Shown: piece by piece, positions 55,470-63,776 of the stretch
How the letters are laid out: the number at the start of each line of letters is the position of its first letter
Position numbering within the stretch: the stretch's first letter is position 1
NCBI GenBank assembly: GCA_902825775.1
Contig: CADECF010000006.1
Location: forward strand, 198,068-262,067
DNA length: 64,000 bases
Source: an uncultured Lysobacteraceae bacterium
GTDB taxonomy: Bacteria; Pseudomonadota; Gammaproteobacteria; Xanthomonadales; Xanthomonadaceae
Direction of reading: 5' to 3'
The notes under the pieces: model-generated
What the model was told of the DNA's origin: nothing
Database searches by the model: none
Seen by the model: only the letters and a program-made list of their open reading frames with translations
Made by a program: the position numbers and the translations under genes

Positions 55470-56168
55470 TCAGAGATCGTTTTTTGTTTCCGAGCGCTGG
55501 GGCGGGACATCGTGCGACCAAGCCAACACCTCGTTGGTATAGGTCTCCACCACCACGCTGAAAGGCTGCCCATCGGCCGCTGTAAGTACCGCTTGGTGCT
55601 GCAGCAAGCTATGTGGGACGGCCAACTTGCTGGGGCGAGGCGGCGCAGGTGGCAACATCTCCCAACCCTCAGGCAGCGGCGACCACAGCAATCGAGCGGT
55701 CAGCGTCGAACGGTGGAAGTGCAGCGGCTGCACCACCTTGCCGAAGGGCGTGTCGGTGCCGTTGAGCATCGCATTCATCGCTGGGGTGAGCCGGTTCGGG
55801 ATATACCAGTTGTCGGCTTCCGACAGAACGTGGCCGCCGCAGGCGAGTTGTACGCGGCGGTAGGCGATCGGCTCGTTCGGCGCCGCGCTTAATGCGCTTC
55901 GCAAGTCTTCCGGGAGCGGCTTGTCAGCACCGCGCACCCGCGTAGCCGTCACTTTGGCCGGCGAGGCCATGCGGTGCGCGGCGCACCAGCGCTCCAACGT
56001 GAGCGTCGCGCTGTCGTGGCTGAGCAAATCGGCGTTCAAGGTTTCGAGCAAGGCCAGCACTTGGGTCCGCGCCAGCGGGGTGTCGGGCCATGCAGGTGCG
56101 CATCGCGCGGCGATCGGCAACGCCGATAGCGCTACGCAAAGCCCAAGAAGGATCCGCCGGATAGCCAT
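55470..56168 (-). CDS. Exported protein with chorismate lyase/UTRA-like fold signature
   Basis: 232 aa with a signal peptide (about residues 1-23, ALPIAARCA before PAWPDTPL). The body reads YRRVQLACGGHVLSEADNWY, IPNRLTPAMNAML, DTPFGKVVQPLHFHR and a C-terminal HQAVLTAADGQPFSVVVETYTNEVL, resembling the UbiC/UTRA fold (DUF98-type). Being periplasmic, it is unlikely to make 4-hydroxybenzoate for ubiquinone, and its function is unknown. GC content is high, like the core genome. Its upstream region (56181-56282) is a diverged copy of the leader in front of the LplT-PlsC gene. Confidence 0.75.
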   Translation of the reverse strand: MAIRRILLGLCVALSALPIAARCAPAWPDTPLARTQVLALLETLNADLLSHDSATLTLERWCAAHRMASPAKVTATRVRGADKPLPEDLRSALSAAPNEPIAYRRVQLACGGHVLSEADNWYIPNRLTPAMNAMLNGTDTPFGKVVQPLHFHRSTLTARLLWSPLPEGWEMLPPAPPRPSKLAVPHSLLQHQAVLTAADGQPFSVVVETYTNEVLAWSHDVPPQRSETKNDL

Positions 56169-56180
56169 AGCTAGCCTCTC

Positions 56181-56282
56181 TCCGCGAAGGATTGACCAGT
56201 GAAGCGCGATGCATCCCTATAAATATAGTGTGCAAAGCGATCGACCAGTCGGCAACCGAAGGACTTTGGTAGGCTCCACCCA
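56181..56282. repeat. 102-base direct repeat, copy A
   Basis: Aligns without gaps to 59621-59722, from TCCGCGAAGGATTGACCAG through TATAAATATAGTGTG to CCGAAGGACTTTGGTAGGCT, with about a dozen mismatches. Weaker similarity continues some 15 bases to the right. Each copy contains two GACCAG sub-repeats and an AT-rich core. It lies just upstream of the leftward 55470 gene and on the left side of the VirB6 block. Confidence 0.9.
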
Positions 56283-56354
56283 ACTTAGTCAGGCCCGGAA
56301 AACGGGGGCATACACCGTTTTTAACGTCTGACGCCATTATTCATCCAAGAACCG

Positions 56355-56409
56355 AAAAGGGCGGAGTAATTATCCGTTTGAATCGGATAATTACTCCGCG
56401 CCCCTTTTC
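56355..56409 (-). terminator. Terminator-like hairpin after the VirB6 block
   Basis: Perfect 16-base stem GCGGAGTAATTATCCG / CGGATAATTACTCCGC with a 7-base loop, extended by AAAAGG/CCCCTTTT on the outside. In the minus-strand transcript the hairpin ends in CCCTTTTC, 32 bases after the stop of the last block gene. The stem sequence is AT-rich, unlike the palindromes elsewhere. Confidence 0.75.
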
Positions 56410-56441
56410 TCTGGCACAGGGATTGAAACCACACCGCCGCT

Positions 56442-57092
56442 CTAACGAGTGAGATAGTCCTCGGCGTAGAAACTTTGCATGAAGTCCCGTATCGCATCTT
56501 CTGACCGATCCTTTGATCGCTTCAAAAGATCGGCCCGGGCTTTTTTGTATTCGTCAGATTTTGTGAACTCTTCAAACTTACGGTTCTTGTATTTGTTGAA
56601 CTCTACACCGTTCATCGAAAGACGTTCTATTACGCGACCTGACGAGATACGTATGATCTGATAATGGTCATAAGTTGACCCGTACCCCATATGCACATAC
56701 TCCGTCATCTCCCCGTCTGGAATGACCAAGGTCCCGGTATACCAGTCGGCTACAACTTTCGGCGTCCTTGGGAAAAGATCAGTAAGTATGCTCTTCAGAG
56801 CCTCTACGTCGCTTTCGACCTTGATGCGAATCGTGGCGTCCTTTAGCACAAGGCGATCTTCATCTATCGCCCAGGTGGCGATGTAGCCCCGCCAGTTGGC
56901 TGTTGATACTAGCGCTTCTTTTGGCGGGATCCATTCTCGACTGCCGAGATAACTCTCAAGCGGGTTGGTGTTTAGCGCATACTCCTTTCCGTCGATGATT
57001 ATGGTGTCGGGAACTTGAGCGGTGGCCTCTGCAGAACGTGGAATAAAAGCTAAGAAGATCGCTACAAATACGACTCGAAATAAATTTGACAT
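56442..57092 (-). CDS. Exported protein, candidate immunity protein 2 of the VirB6-toxin block
   Basis: 216 aa from ATG 57092-57090 (MSNLFRVVFVAIFLAFIPRS); a longer start at 57152 masks the signal peptide. Signal peptide about 1-23, cleaved after SAEA. The mature part has IIIDGKEYALNTNPLESYL and STANWRGYIATWAIDEDRL, a pattern that I recall from bacterial hypothetical proteins found beside secreted toxins. A basic C-terminal helix (KARADLLKRSKDRSED) follows. It is the last gene of the leftward VirB6 unit, 69 bases after its neighbour, AT-rich, and ends at a hairpin terminator. The immunity role is inference. Confidence 0.75.
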   Translation of the reverse strand: MSNLFRVVFVAIFLAFIPRSAEATAQVPDTIIIDGKEYALNTNPLESYLGSREWIPPKEALVSTANWRGYIATWAIDEDRLVLKDATIRIKVESDVEALKSILTDLFPRTPKVVADWYTGTLVIPDGEMTEYVHMGYGSTYDHYQIIRISSGRVIERLSMNGVEFNKYKNRKFEEFTKSDEYKKARADLLKRSKDRSEDAIRDFMQSFYAEDYLTR

Positions 57093-57161
57093 TGCTCTGC
57101 TCCGCTGAAATTTTACGATGTTTCCCGTTACTCGTTCTGCTCTACCATGCACTAGTTAACA

Positions 57162-57698
57162 CTAAATACCTTCTTCTTTTCTTGGACTAACAGTTACTTT
57201 GTGCAAGCAATCAGCAGCTATATCTAAAAACACAAAGTAGTAGCTGCCCCAAGGCTGCTTGGATTGGACGAGCGTGTCATCGAACGGCGTATGTCCTTTT
57301 GGCGTGTCTACAATAATCAGCGGCCCATACTTCTCTTTTACCTCTTTGTATCTTATGCAGATGCCATGGACTGTCAGGCCTGCATATTGGAATCGGCCTG
57401 ATCTGTCGAGCCACAGATTGAGGCCTGAAACGCCCAAGTCATTACTTAGCTCAAAGGGTTCCCCCCTCAAAACGACACCATTGCCGTCTTGACTAGGTTT
57501 TTCGAATGTGGAAACACCTAACGCATTTTCGAAAGAAGCTTTCGTTAATGGCATTTTCTGATCCATTGAATCGAGCAAGGCCCACAATTTGACCCTGCTT
57601 GCCGAATCGACGTCTTTTGGTTGCTCAGTTGCATTTGCCGCAGAAACTGCGATCAACAGTACAGTTGCCACTAAGCTAGTGACCGTAGCGGGCGTCAT
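57162..57698 (-). CDS. Exported protein, candidate immunity protein 1 of the VirB6-toxin block
   Basis: 178 aa from ATG 57698-57696 (MTPATVTSLVATVLL); the start at 57737 would hide the signal peptide. Signal peptide about 1-22 (LIAVSAANA before TEQPKDV). The body has SRVKLWALLDSMDQKMPLTK, LGVSGLNLWLDRSGRFQYAG and two cysteines (ICIRYKEV; ADCLHKV) that could pair in the periplasm. I recognise no family. It overlaps the end of the VirB6-fusion gene by 23 bases, so the two are translationally coupled, as expected of toxin and cognate immunity protein. Low GC matches the toxin tip. Confidence 0.75.
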   Translation of the reverse strand: MTPATVTSLVATVLLIAVSAANATEQPKDVDSASRVKLWALLDSMDQKMPLTKASFENALGVSTFEKPSQDGNGVVLRGEPFELSNDLGVSGLNLWLDRSGRFQYAGLTVHGICIRYKEVKEKYGPLIIVDTPKGHTPFDDTLVQSKQPWGSYYFVFLDIAADCLHKVTVSPRKEEGI

Positions 57699-59478
57699 AT
57701 GCTTCTCCGTAGTACTCTCGATAACTCTTCTTGGCATCTTTTCTCACCGATACGTACTCGTAATCTCCAAAAACGGCACCTATCGACGCCCTTAGTCCTA
57801 TGTCATCGCCGTCCACCAGATATTGGTCATAGGCGGCGTTGTACTTATCATGATTCGCCGCTGTTCCATTCAGACCGATATCCATCTTTCCGTGCGTCGA
57901 CTCCAATATTTCTCTTCTGATTTGGATGTTCTTCACCATTGCTGCAGCTTCGTCGCAAAGTGCGGCATCGATGTATGCCTCTCGCGAGGAATAATCAGCC
58001 CGGTATTGGTATTTGGCATGTCCGACTTCGTGCACAAGCGCACGAATCGTCTCTTTGTCATTACCTTCCCAGCGGCCATCAAGCAGGATTGCCGGGTGCG
58101 GGCCGCTTCGATCCGTAATCGAGCCTTTACCCGTCTCGCCGAAGCTAATCTTCCAGCTCTCTTTCTGTAGTTCGATTAGGTCTCGCTGAAGTGTGGGCGA
58201 TAGCCCTATTACTCTGTCTACCTGCTCACCCAGACCGATGGTTATGCTAGAAACATTGCTCGTGCCCGCGTCCCGCAACTTTGCGAGGTTATCGGGTAAG
58301 TGATCGCCTTTTCCAGCTTGGTCGTCCAGTGACGCTGTTGCATTCGGGTACCGTTCCAAGAACGACTTCGTATCCTCTGCCGGCTTGACCCGATCCCCAT
58401 GCGCTTCCGTACGTGCAGGCGTAGCCACGCGGTGCGCATAAGTTTGCACAGGCGCGTGCTGCCGCTCGCCCGGATCTGTGTACGCACGTGCATACGTATG
58501 CGGCTGTGAGGCGTGCGCCATACTGCTGCTAGCCGCCCCAGCATGGCCGAACGCCGAATACGGGCTGAAATCCCCTAGCAGCCCCTTGAAGAGCTTCGCC
58601 GCAGCCATCGGGGCACCAATGATCAGGGTCGTCAACAGCAGCCCCAGGCCGCCCTGCTGCATCGCCAGGCTATTGACGCCTTCGACCGACGCTCCTGTCA
58701 GCTTGGCCGTCCAGAAGGTCGCCGCCACGGCGCAAATCATGTTCACCGCGATCGCGGCCATGACGTGCAGGACTGATAGGGTGAACAGCACGCCGACCAG
58801 GTGGTTCAGCCAGCCCCAGAACAGTGCCTTGGTCTGAGGAAACAGCAGGCACAACACGAACAAGGGCGCGAAACCCAGGCACAGGGCCAGCATCACCTTG
58901 TACATCAGTAGCAAGGCGCCGGCGACGACGGCCGGGCCGCCCATACCTACGGCGACGAAGCCCATATTTCGATACTTGGCGTTAAGCAGGGCGTGGTTGT
59001 CGCCGGCCTGGATTTCGTCGATGAATCCGAAGGCCATCTGCATGTAACCCAGCATCCGGTCGATGCCTTCGAAGACATCGCCGCCGTGGCCGGTGATGAC
59101 GCGGTGGACCATTTGACCTAGGTCATGGTCGACCCATTCGTACAGCGAGCCGCCGCCCAGGTACGCCCCGGTGGCGATAGTCGTGATCACCAGCACCTGC
59201 GTCATCTCGGTCACGAAGGCCGCCATCGAGCGCTGCGTGCGGCCGATGAGGATGCGGAACCCTTCGATCAGGAACCACAACGTCAACAAGGTCGTTGCTG
59301 CGGCACCGACCCAGACCAGGGATCGACCGAATAGATCGATACCGAATTGCCGGACCATGCTGTCGAGGTACTCGTAGAGGACGCGGAAAGCGATGTAGCC
59401 GCTGGCGTCGTCCAGTGGGCCGCTGTGTAAGGCGGTCAATCCGTCGAACAAAAATGAAATCGCCGAAGGCTCGGCCAT
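57676..59478 (-). CDS. Orphan VirB6/TrbL-like protein with C-terminal HEVGH metalloprotease-like domain
   Basis: 600 aa from ATG 59478-59476 (MAEPSAISFLFDG), with GGGAG upstream. Residues about 1-305 are a VirB6/TrbL-type inner-membrane channel part with six or so helices (SLVWVGAAATTLLTLWFLIEG, FVAVGMGGPAVVAGALLLMY, VLHVMAAIAVNMICAVA, GLGLLLTTLIIGAPM). A His/Ala/Thr-rich linker (about 305-375) leads to a soluble C-terminal domain with a zincin motif, HEVGH at 483-487 and a possible third ligand E510 in LCDEAAA. The N-terminal coding part is high-GC and the C-terminal part AT-rich. No other type IV secretion genes are in the window. A secreted polymorphic toxin is the favoured reading. Confidence 0.82.
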   Translation of the reverse strand: MAEPSAISFLFDGLTALHSGPLDDASGYIAFRVLYEYLDSMVRQFGIDLFGRSLVWVGAAATTLLTLWFLIEGFRILIGRTQRSMAAFVTEMTQVLVITTIATGAYLGGGSLYEWVDHDLGQMVHRVITGHGGDVFEGIDRMLGYMQMAFGFIDEIQAGDNHALLNAKYRNMGFVAVGMGGPAVVAGALLLMYKVMLALCLGFAPLFVLCLLFPQTKALFWGWLNHLVGVLFTLSVLHVMAAIAVNMICAVAATFWTAKLTGASVEGVNSLAMQQGGLGLLLTTLIIGAPMAAAKLFKGLLGDFSPYSAFGHAGAASSSMAHASQPHTYARAYTDPGERQHAPVQTYAHRVATPARTEAHGDRVKPAEDTKSFLERYPNATASLDDQAGKGDHLPDNLAKLRDAGTSNVSSITIGLGEQVDRVIGLSPTLQRDLIELQKESWKISFGETGKGSITDRSGPHPAILLDGRWEGNDKETIRALVHEVGHAKYQYRADYSSREAYIDAALCDEAAAMVKNIQIRREILESTHGKMDIGLNGTAANHDKYNAAYDQYLVDGDDIGLRASIGAVFGDYEYVSVRKDAKKSYREYYGEAYDARYGH

Positions 59479-59620
59479 CTTCCCGTCTCCCTTCCATGTG
59501 TTGGAAGTTGAAAAGACGGAGGCCATGCAGAGCGATGGCCACGCCCATCAATCAAATTGACAGAGCGCACCGCGTCACGGCTACGGTAGGTTGAGGTGCA
59601 ACCCCAATGGCGAGCGTCGC

Positions 59621-59722
59621 TCCGAGAAGGATTGACCAGCGCAGCGCGATTTATCCATATAAATATAGTGTGTAAAGCGATTGACCAGCCGACAACCGAA
59701 GGACTTTGGTAGGCTCCGCCCA
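59621..59722. repeat. 102-base direct repeat, copy B
   Basis: Gap-free counterpart of 56181-56282. It ends 20 bases before the LplT-PlsC start codon and lies upstream of the leftward VirB6 gene. The core TATAAATATAG and, on the minus strand, TTTACA-17 bases-TAAATC could serve promoters in one or both directions. Confidence 0.9.
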
Positions 59723-59742
59723 CCGCAGTCCGGCCCCACCCC

Positions 59743-61641
59743 ATGGCCCACAACCAATTCGACCTCCTGAAACAACGCCGCTTCCTGCCCTACTTCTTCG
59801 TGCAGGCGCTGGGTGCGTTCAACGACAACGTGTTCCGGCAGGCCATCATCGGGTTGATCGGGGTGATGGTGCTGGCCGGGGCGATGAGCAGCCAGACCAA
59901 GTCGCTCTATACCCAATTGGCGCCGGCGATCTTCATCCTGCCCTACTTCCTGTTCTCGGCCACCGCCGGGCAGATCGCGGAGAAGCTGGAGAAGGCGCGG
60001 CTGATCCGGATCACCACGGCCATGGAAATCGCGATCATGTCGTTCGCGGCGGTGGGCTTCGTGGCCCAGAACATGGGCCTGCTGCTGGTGGCGCTGTTCT
60101 GCACCGGCGTGCAGTCGACGCTGTTCGGGCCGGTGAAGTATTCGATCCTGCCGTCGGTGCTGAAGCCGGAGGAGCTGACCGGCGGCAACGGGCTGGTCGA
60201 GATGGGTACTTCGATCGCGATCCTGATCGGCATGATCTTCGGCGGGCTGATCTTCGCGGTGGCCGGCGACTACGGCAAGTGGGCCGCGGGCGCGGCGGTG
60301 ATCGCGCTGGCGGTGCTGGGCAACGTGGTCAGCCGCGCCATTCCGCGCGTGGCGCCCGGCGCGCCGGATTTGAAGATCAACTGGAACCCGATCCCCGAAT
60401 CGGTGGCGATCTGGCGGCTCACCCGCAAACAGCTGGCGGTGCGCAACGCGATCCTGGGCGTGTCGTGGTTCTGGTTCGTCGGCACGGTGCTCACCGGTAA
60501 TCTGCCGAGCTACGCCGAGATCAACCTCGGCGGGCATCCGACGACTTATGTGTTTGCGTTGGCTTTGTTTTCGATCGGCGTCGGCGTCGGTTCGCTGTTG
60601 TGCGAGAAATTATCCGCGCGCACGGTGGAAATCGGGCTGGTGCCGCTGGGCGCGTTCGGCATCAGCGCGTTCATGGTCGACCTGTATTTCGCGCGCAGCG
60701 GGTTGGCGCCGGTGTCGGGGTTGGACATCGCGCAATTCGCGCGGCAGCCGGGCAGTTGGCGGATCATGCTGGATCTGACCGGGATCGGTTTCTTCTCCGG
60801 CATGTTCGTGGTGCCGCTGTTCGCGCTGATCCAGAGCCGCACGCCATCGGGCGAGCTGTCGCGCGTGATCGCGGGCATGAACATCCAGAACGCGTTCTTC
60901 ATCGTGGGCGCGGCGGTGATCGGGATCGTGGTGCAGCGCTTCTTCGGCTGGACGATCCCGCAGGTGTTCCTGGCGCTGGCCATCGCCAATGCGCTGGTGG
61001 CGATCTACATCTTCACCATCGTCCCCGAATTCGCGATGCGGTTCCTGAGCTGGGTGCTGGTGCGGACGATGTACCGGCTGAAGCTGCACGGCATCGAAAA
61101 GAACGTGCCGGACGAAGGGCCGGCGCTGATCGTCTGCAATCACGTGAGCTATATGGATGCGCTGATCCTGGCGGCGAGTATTCCGCGGCCGGTGCGGTTC
61201 GTGATGTATTACAAGATCTTCAATATTCCGGTGATGCGTTTCATCTTCCGCAATGCGAAGGCGATCCCGATCGCGGGCGCGCAAGAGAATCCGGAATTGA
61301 TGCGGCAGGCGTTCGAGGCCATCGATCAGGCGCTGGCCGAGGGCGAAATCGTCGGTATTTTCCCGGAAGGCAAGCTCACCAAGGACGGCGAGATCGCGGC
61401 GTTCAAATCCGGCATCGAGCGCGTGCTCGCCAAGCGGCCGGTGCCGGTGGTGCCGATGGCGCTGCGCGGGATGTGGAGCAGCATGTGGAGCCATCGCGAC
61501 AACCGCATGGGGCGGATGCGCGTGCCGCGGCGGTTCCGGGCGCATGTGGACGTGGTGGCGGATGCGCCGGTGGATGGGCACGAGGCGACGGCGGAGATGT
61601 TGGAGGCGAAGGTGCGGGCATTGCGGGGGGATGCGGCGTAG
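59743..61641 (+). CDS. LplT-PlsC fusion: lysophospholipid transporter and 1-acyl-glycerophosphate acyltransferase
   Basis: 632 aa. Residues about 1-420 are an LplT-like MFS transporter (FFVQALGAFNDNVFRQAI opening; about 12 helices). Residues about 440-632 are a PlsC-type acyltransferase with VCNHVSYMDALI (NHX4D) and GIFPEGKLTKDG. It should import or flip lysophospholipids and re-acylate them at the inner membrane, like E. coli LplT plus the acyltransferase part of Aas, but it lacks an acyl-ACP synthetase domain. The repeat copy B forms its leader. A family D palindrome follows 11 bases after the stop. Confidence 0.92.
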   Translation: MAHNQFDLLKQRRFLPYFFVQALGAFNDNVFRQAIIGLIGVMVLAGAMSSQTKSLYTQLAPAIFILPYFLFSATAGQIAEKLEKARLIRITTAMEIAIMSFAAVGFVAQNMGLLLVALFCTGVQSTLFGPVKYSILPSVLKPEELTGGNGLVEMGTSIAILIGMIFGGLIFAVAGDYGKWAAGAAVIALAVLGNVVSRAIPRVAPGAPDLKINWNPIPESVAIWRLTRKQLAVRNAILGVSWFWFVGTVLTGNLPSYAEINLGGHPTTYVFALALFSIGVGVGSLLCEKLSARTVEIGLVPLGAFGISAFMVDLYFARSGLAPVSGLDIAQFARQPGSWRIMLDLTGIGFFSGMFVVPLFALIQSRTPSGELSRVIAGMNIQNAFFIVGAAVIGIVVQRFFGWTIPQVFLALAIANALVAIYIFTIVPEFAMRFLSWVLVRTMYRLKLHGIEKNVPDEGPALIVCNHVSYMDALILAASIPRPVRFVMYYKIFNIPVMRFIFRNAKAIPIAGAQENPELMRQAFEAIDQALAEGEIVGIFPEGKLTKDGEIAAFKSGIERVLAKRPVPVVPMALRGMWSSMWSHRDNRMGRMRVPRRFRAHVDVVADAPVDGHEATAEMLEAKVRALRGDAA

Positions 61642-61652
61642 TTGCCTTCGCT

Positions 61653-61860
61653 CTGTCATCCCGAGCGTAGCGAGGGATCTGCTTGGTCGACGAAGCAGAT
61701 CCCTCGCTACGCTCGGGATGACAGACGAGAAAAGGTGCGGAAACTCGGGCCACCCAGCTCTTTTTTCATGGGTGAAAAAAAGCAGCGGAGCAAGCTCCAC
61801 TCTACAAAGCTGGAGCAGCGGAGCAAGCTCCGCTCTACAAAGCTAAGAGCAAATCCCCCT
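61653..61860. repeat. Palindromes of families D and B
   Basis: A near-perfect family D palindrome (CTGTCATCCCGAGCGTAGCG to CGCTACGCTCGGGATGACAG, 61653-61724) is followed by two tandem family B right half-sites (GCAGCGGAGCAAGCTCCACT and GCAGCGGAGCAAGCTCCGCT) and a CAATCCCCCTTTTTCAAAGG motif. It fills the 257-base gap between convergent genes. Confidence 0.85.
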
Positions 61861-61898
61861 CAATCCCCCTTTTTCAAAGGGGAGGAACAGCGGAAGCG

Positions 61899-62807
61899 TT
61901 AGGCCACCCAGCCGGCGATCACGAACAGGGCGATCACCGCCAGCCACAGCAGCAGGATCCGCCATACCAGACTCATCGCGTCGCGCAGTTCGGGCAGTTC
62001 GCCCAGCGATGCGGTGATCGCGGTGCCGGTGGACACGCCCGACTCCGCGTATTCCTGCGCCTCGTCGGCGATTTCGCTGCGCACGCTGGCGCGTGCGACG
62101 GCGCCGAGGAAATCGACGTCCAGACGCATCGACGCGCCGCCGCCGTCCTTCCATGCGCCAAGCACGGTGTCGAAGTTGCCCACCAATGCCATCGACAACG
62201 TCATCAGCTGCGCTACCGGCCAATCCAGCAAGGCCAGCAGCGAACGCGCGCCGGCCACGTTCTCGCCGGGCAGCAGATGCGATTCGTCGCCTTCCGCGGC
62301 CAGCGCGGTCAGGCGGTACAGCAAGGCGCCGCAGGCGCCGAACAGCAGGAACCAGAACAGCACGCCGAACCAGCGCCGCAAACTGTTGCGGAATACGGCA
62401 TCGACCAGGCTCGGGCCATCCATCGACGGCGTGCGGTCGTGCGGCCACAGGCGCGCAGCGGCGTCGCGGCGGGCGATGGGGTCTTTGGCTTCGACGATCG
62501 CATCGACATCCAAATCCAAATCGCGCGGACCCCAGGCGTAAAACAGCACCGCGACGTTGAGCAGCAAACCGGCCAAACCGAGGATGGGTTCGTCCAGCGC
62601 CAATTGGAACAGCGCCACCGTGATCACCGGCGGCGACAAGGCCAGCGCGATGCCGTAGCGGCTATGCCAGAAACCTTCGCCGAAACGCGAACCCAGCCAG
62701 CGCAGCCAATTGCCCCACCAGCCGTAATGGCGCACGGACGCGGCCAGCGACTGGGCCACATGGCCCAGCAGCAGCGCGACGACGACGGCGATCAACGTAG
62801 TGGACAT
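61899..62807 (-). CDS. ampE: AmpE-like regulatory inner-membrane protein
   Basis: 302 aa with four predicted membrane segments (about 3-20, 56-90, 147-167 and 280-300). LVDAVFRNSLRRWFGVLFWF near residue 135-154 and LLYRLTALA resemble AmpE/CobD-family proteins. AmpE pairs with AmpD in signalling beta-lactamase induction through muropeptides, but no ampD is visible here, so the assignment is by similarity only. nudC lies 9 bases upstream on the same strand, suggesting a two-gene operon. Confidence 0.82.
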   Translation of the reverse strand: MSTTLIAVVVALLLGHVAQSLAASVRHYGWWGNWLRWLGSRFGEGFWHSRYGIALALSPPVITVALFQLALDEPILGLAGLLLNVAVLFYAWGPRDLDLDVDAIVEAKDPIARRDAAARLWPHDRTPSMDGPSLVDAVFRNSLRRWFGVLFWFLLFGACGALLYRLTALAAEGDESHLLPGENVAGARSLLALLDWPVAQLMTLSMALVGNFDTVLGAWKDGGGASMRLDVDFLGAVARASVRSEIADEAQEYAESGVSTGTAITASLGELPELRDAMSLVWRILLLWLAVIALFVIAGWVA

Positions 62808-62816
62808 GGCCGGATT

Positions 62817-63776
62817 CTAGCGCGGCGGCGTGCCGCTAGGGTCGTACCAGTATTCGATCAGCCAGCGTGAAATGGAGATCGACGGCGACAGCAGCAATCC
62901 GCCTTCGCCGGACTGGCCGCGCATCGCCGCGCCGATCTGGTCGCGGGTGAACCAGCGCGCTTCTTCCAATTCGTCGCTGGCGCGCGGCTCGTCGGGTTCG
63001 GCCTGGGCGATGAAGCCCAGCATCAGCGAGCCCGGGAACGGCCACGGTTGCGAGGCGAGATAACGGCTGCTGCGCACGCGCACGCCGCTTTCCTCGAAGA
63101 CTTCGCGCACTACCGTCTGCTCGAGCGACTCGCCCGGCTCGACGAAACCGGCCAAGGTCGAATAGCGGCGCGGCGGCCATGCGGCCTGGCGGCCGAGCAG
63201 CAATCGCTCGCCGTCGGTGATGGCCACGATCACGGCCGGATCGGTGCGCGGATAGTGTTCGGCGGCGCAGGCGCTGCAGCGCCCCAGCCAGCCGCCGCGC
63301 AGGAATTCCAGCGCGCCGCCGCAGACGCTGCAGTGGCGATGGCGGCTCTGCCAGTGCAGCACCGCGCGCGCTTGCGCGAACACGGACGCTTCGAAGCCGG
63401 GCCATAGCGCGGCTGCGGCGCGAAGGTCGATGCGCGGTGCGGCGTCGGTGTCGGCGCCGCGGGTGCGGGCCGCGAACCAGGCTCGATCTTCACGCAGGCC
63501 CAGGAACACCGGCTGCAATGCCGCGTAGTCCAACTCCGCACCGTCGGCGGGCAGCAAGGCCCGGTCGCCATCGGCGCCGGTCTGGCCTTCGTCGTCGATC
63601 AGCAGCACTTTGCCGCGCGCCCAAAGTTCGGACAGCGCGGCGGGATCGTCGCGGAGATGATCGGCGCGATCCGGGCCCGGATCGGCGAAGGCGAACGTGG
63701 GTTGCGGGTCGTTGGCGCTGTCGGGAGCCGTCACGTGGGCAGTCGGAAAAGTGCGTCCGCCCAGTTTACTCCGCAT
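62817..63776 (-). CDS. nudC: NAD(+) diphosphatase / RNA NAD-decapping hydrolase
   Basis: 319 aa from ATG 63776-63774. The zinc ribbon has CSVCGGALEFL and CSACAAEHYPRTDPAVIV (four cysteines, about 165-190), the Nudix box is GFVEPGESLEQTVVREVFEESGV near residue 225, and the NADH-pyrophosphatase motif SQPWPFPGSLM follows. NudC hydrolyses NAD(H) to NMN(H) and AMP and removes NAD caps from RNA. Length is longer than E. coli NudC (257 aa) through a larger N-terminal domain, as in many proteobacteria. It is followed 9 bases later by the AmpE-like gene. Confidence 0.95.
   Translation of the reverse strand: MRSKLGGRTFPTAHVTAPDSANDPQPTFAFADPGPDRADHLRDDPAALSELWARGKVLLIDDEGQTGADGDRALLPADGAELDYAALQPVFLGLREDRAWFAARTRGADTDAAPRIDLRAAAALWPGFEASVFAQARAVLHWQSRHRHCSVCGGALEFLRGGWLGRCSACAAEHYPRTDPAVIVAITDGERLLLGRQAAWPPRRYSTLAGFVEPGESLEQTVVREVFEESGVRVRSSRYLASQPWPFPGSLMLGFIAQAEPDEPRASDELEEARWFTRDQIGAAMRGQSGEGGLLLSPSISISRWLIEYWYDPSGTPPR

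Noticed and set aside
55924-56337. Minus-strand ORF sharing GGAYQSPSV and WSIALHTIFI with one at 59436-59753
   Set aside because: The shared peptide is the translation of the 102-base direct repeat. Both ORFs overlap real genes and continue into unrelated sequence, so they are treated as non-coding.
57676-59478. Part of a complete type IV secretion locus
   Set aside because: No virB4, virB8-virB11 or virD4 homologue is seen anywhere in the window; the VirB6-like gene stands alone with two small exported proteins.
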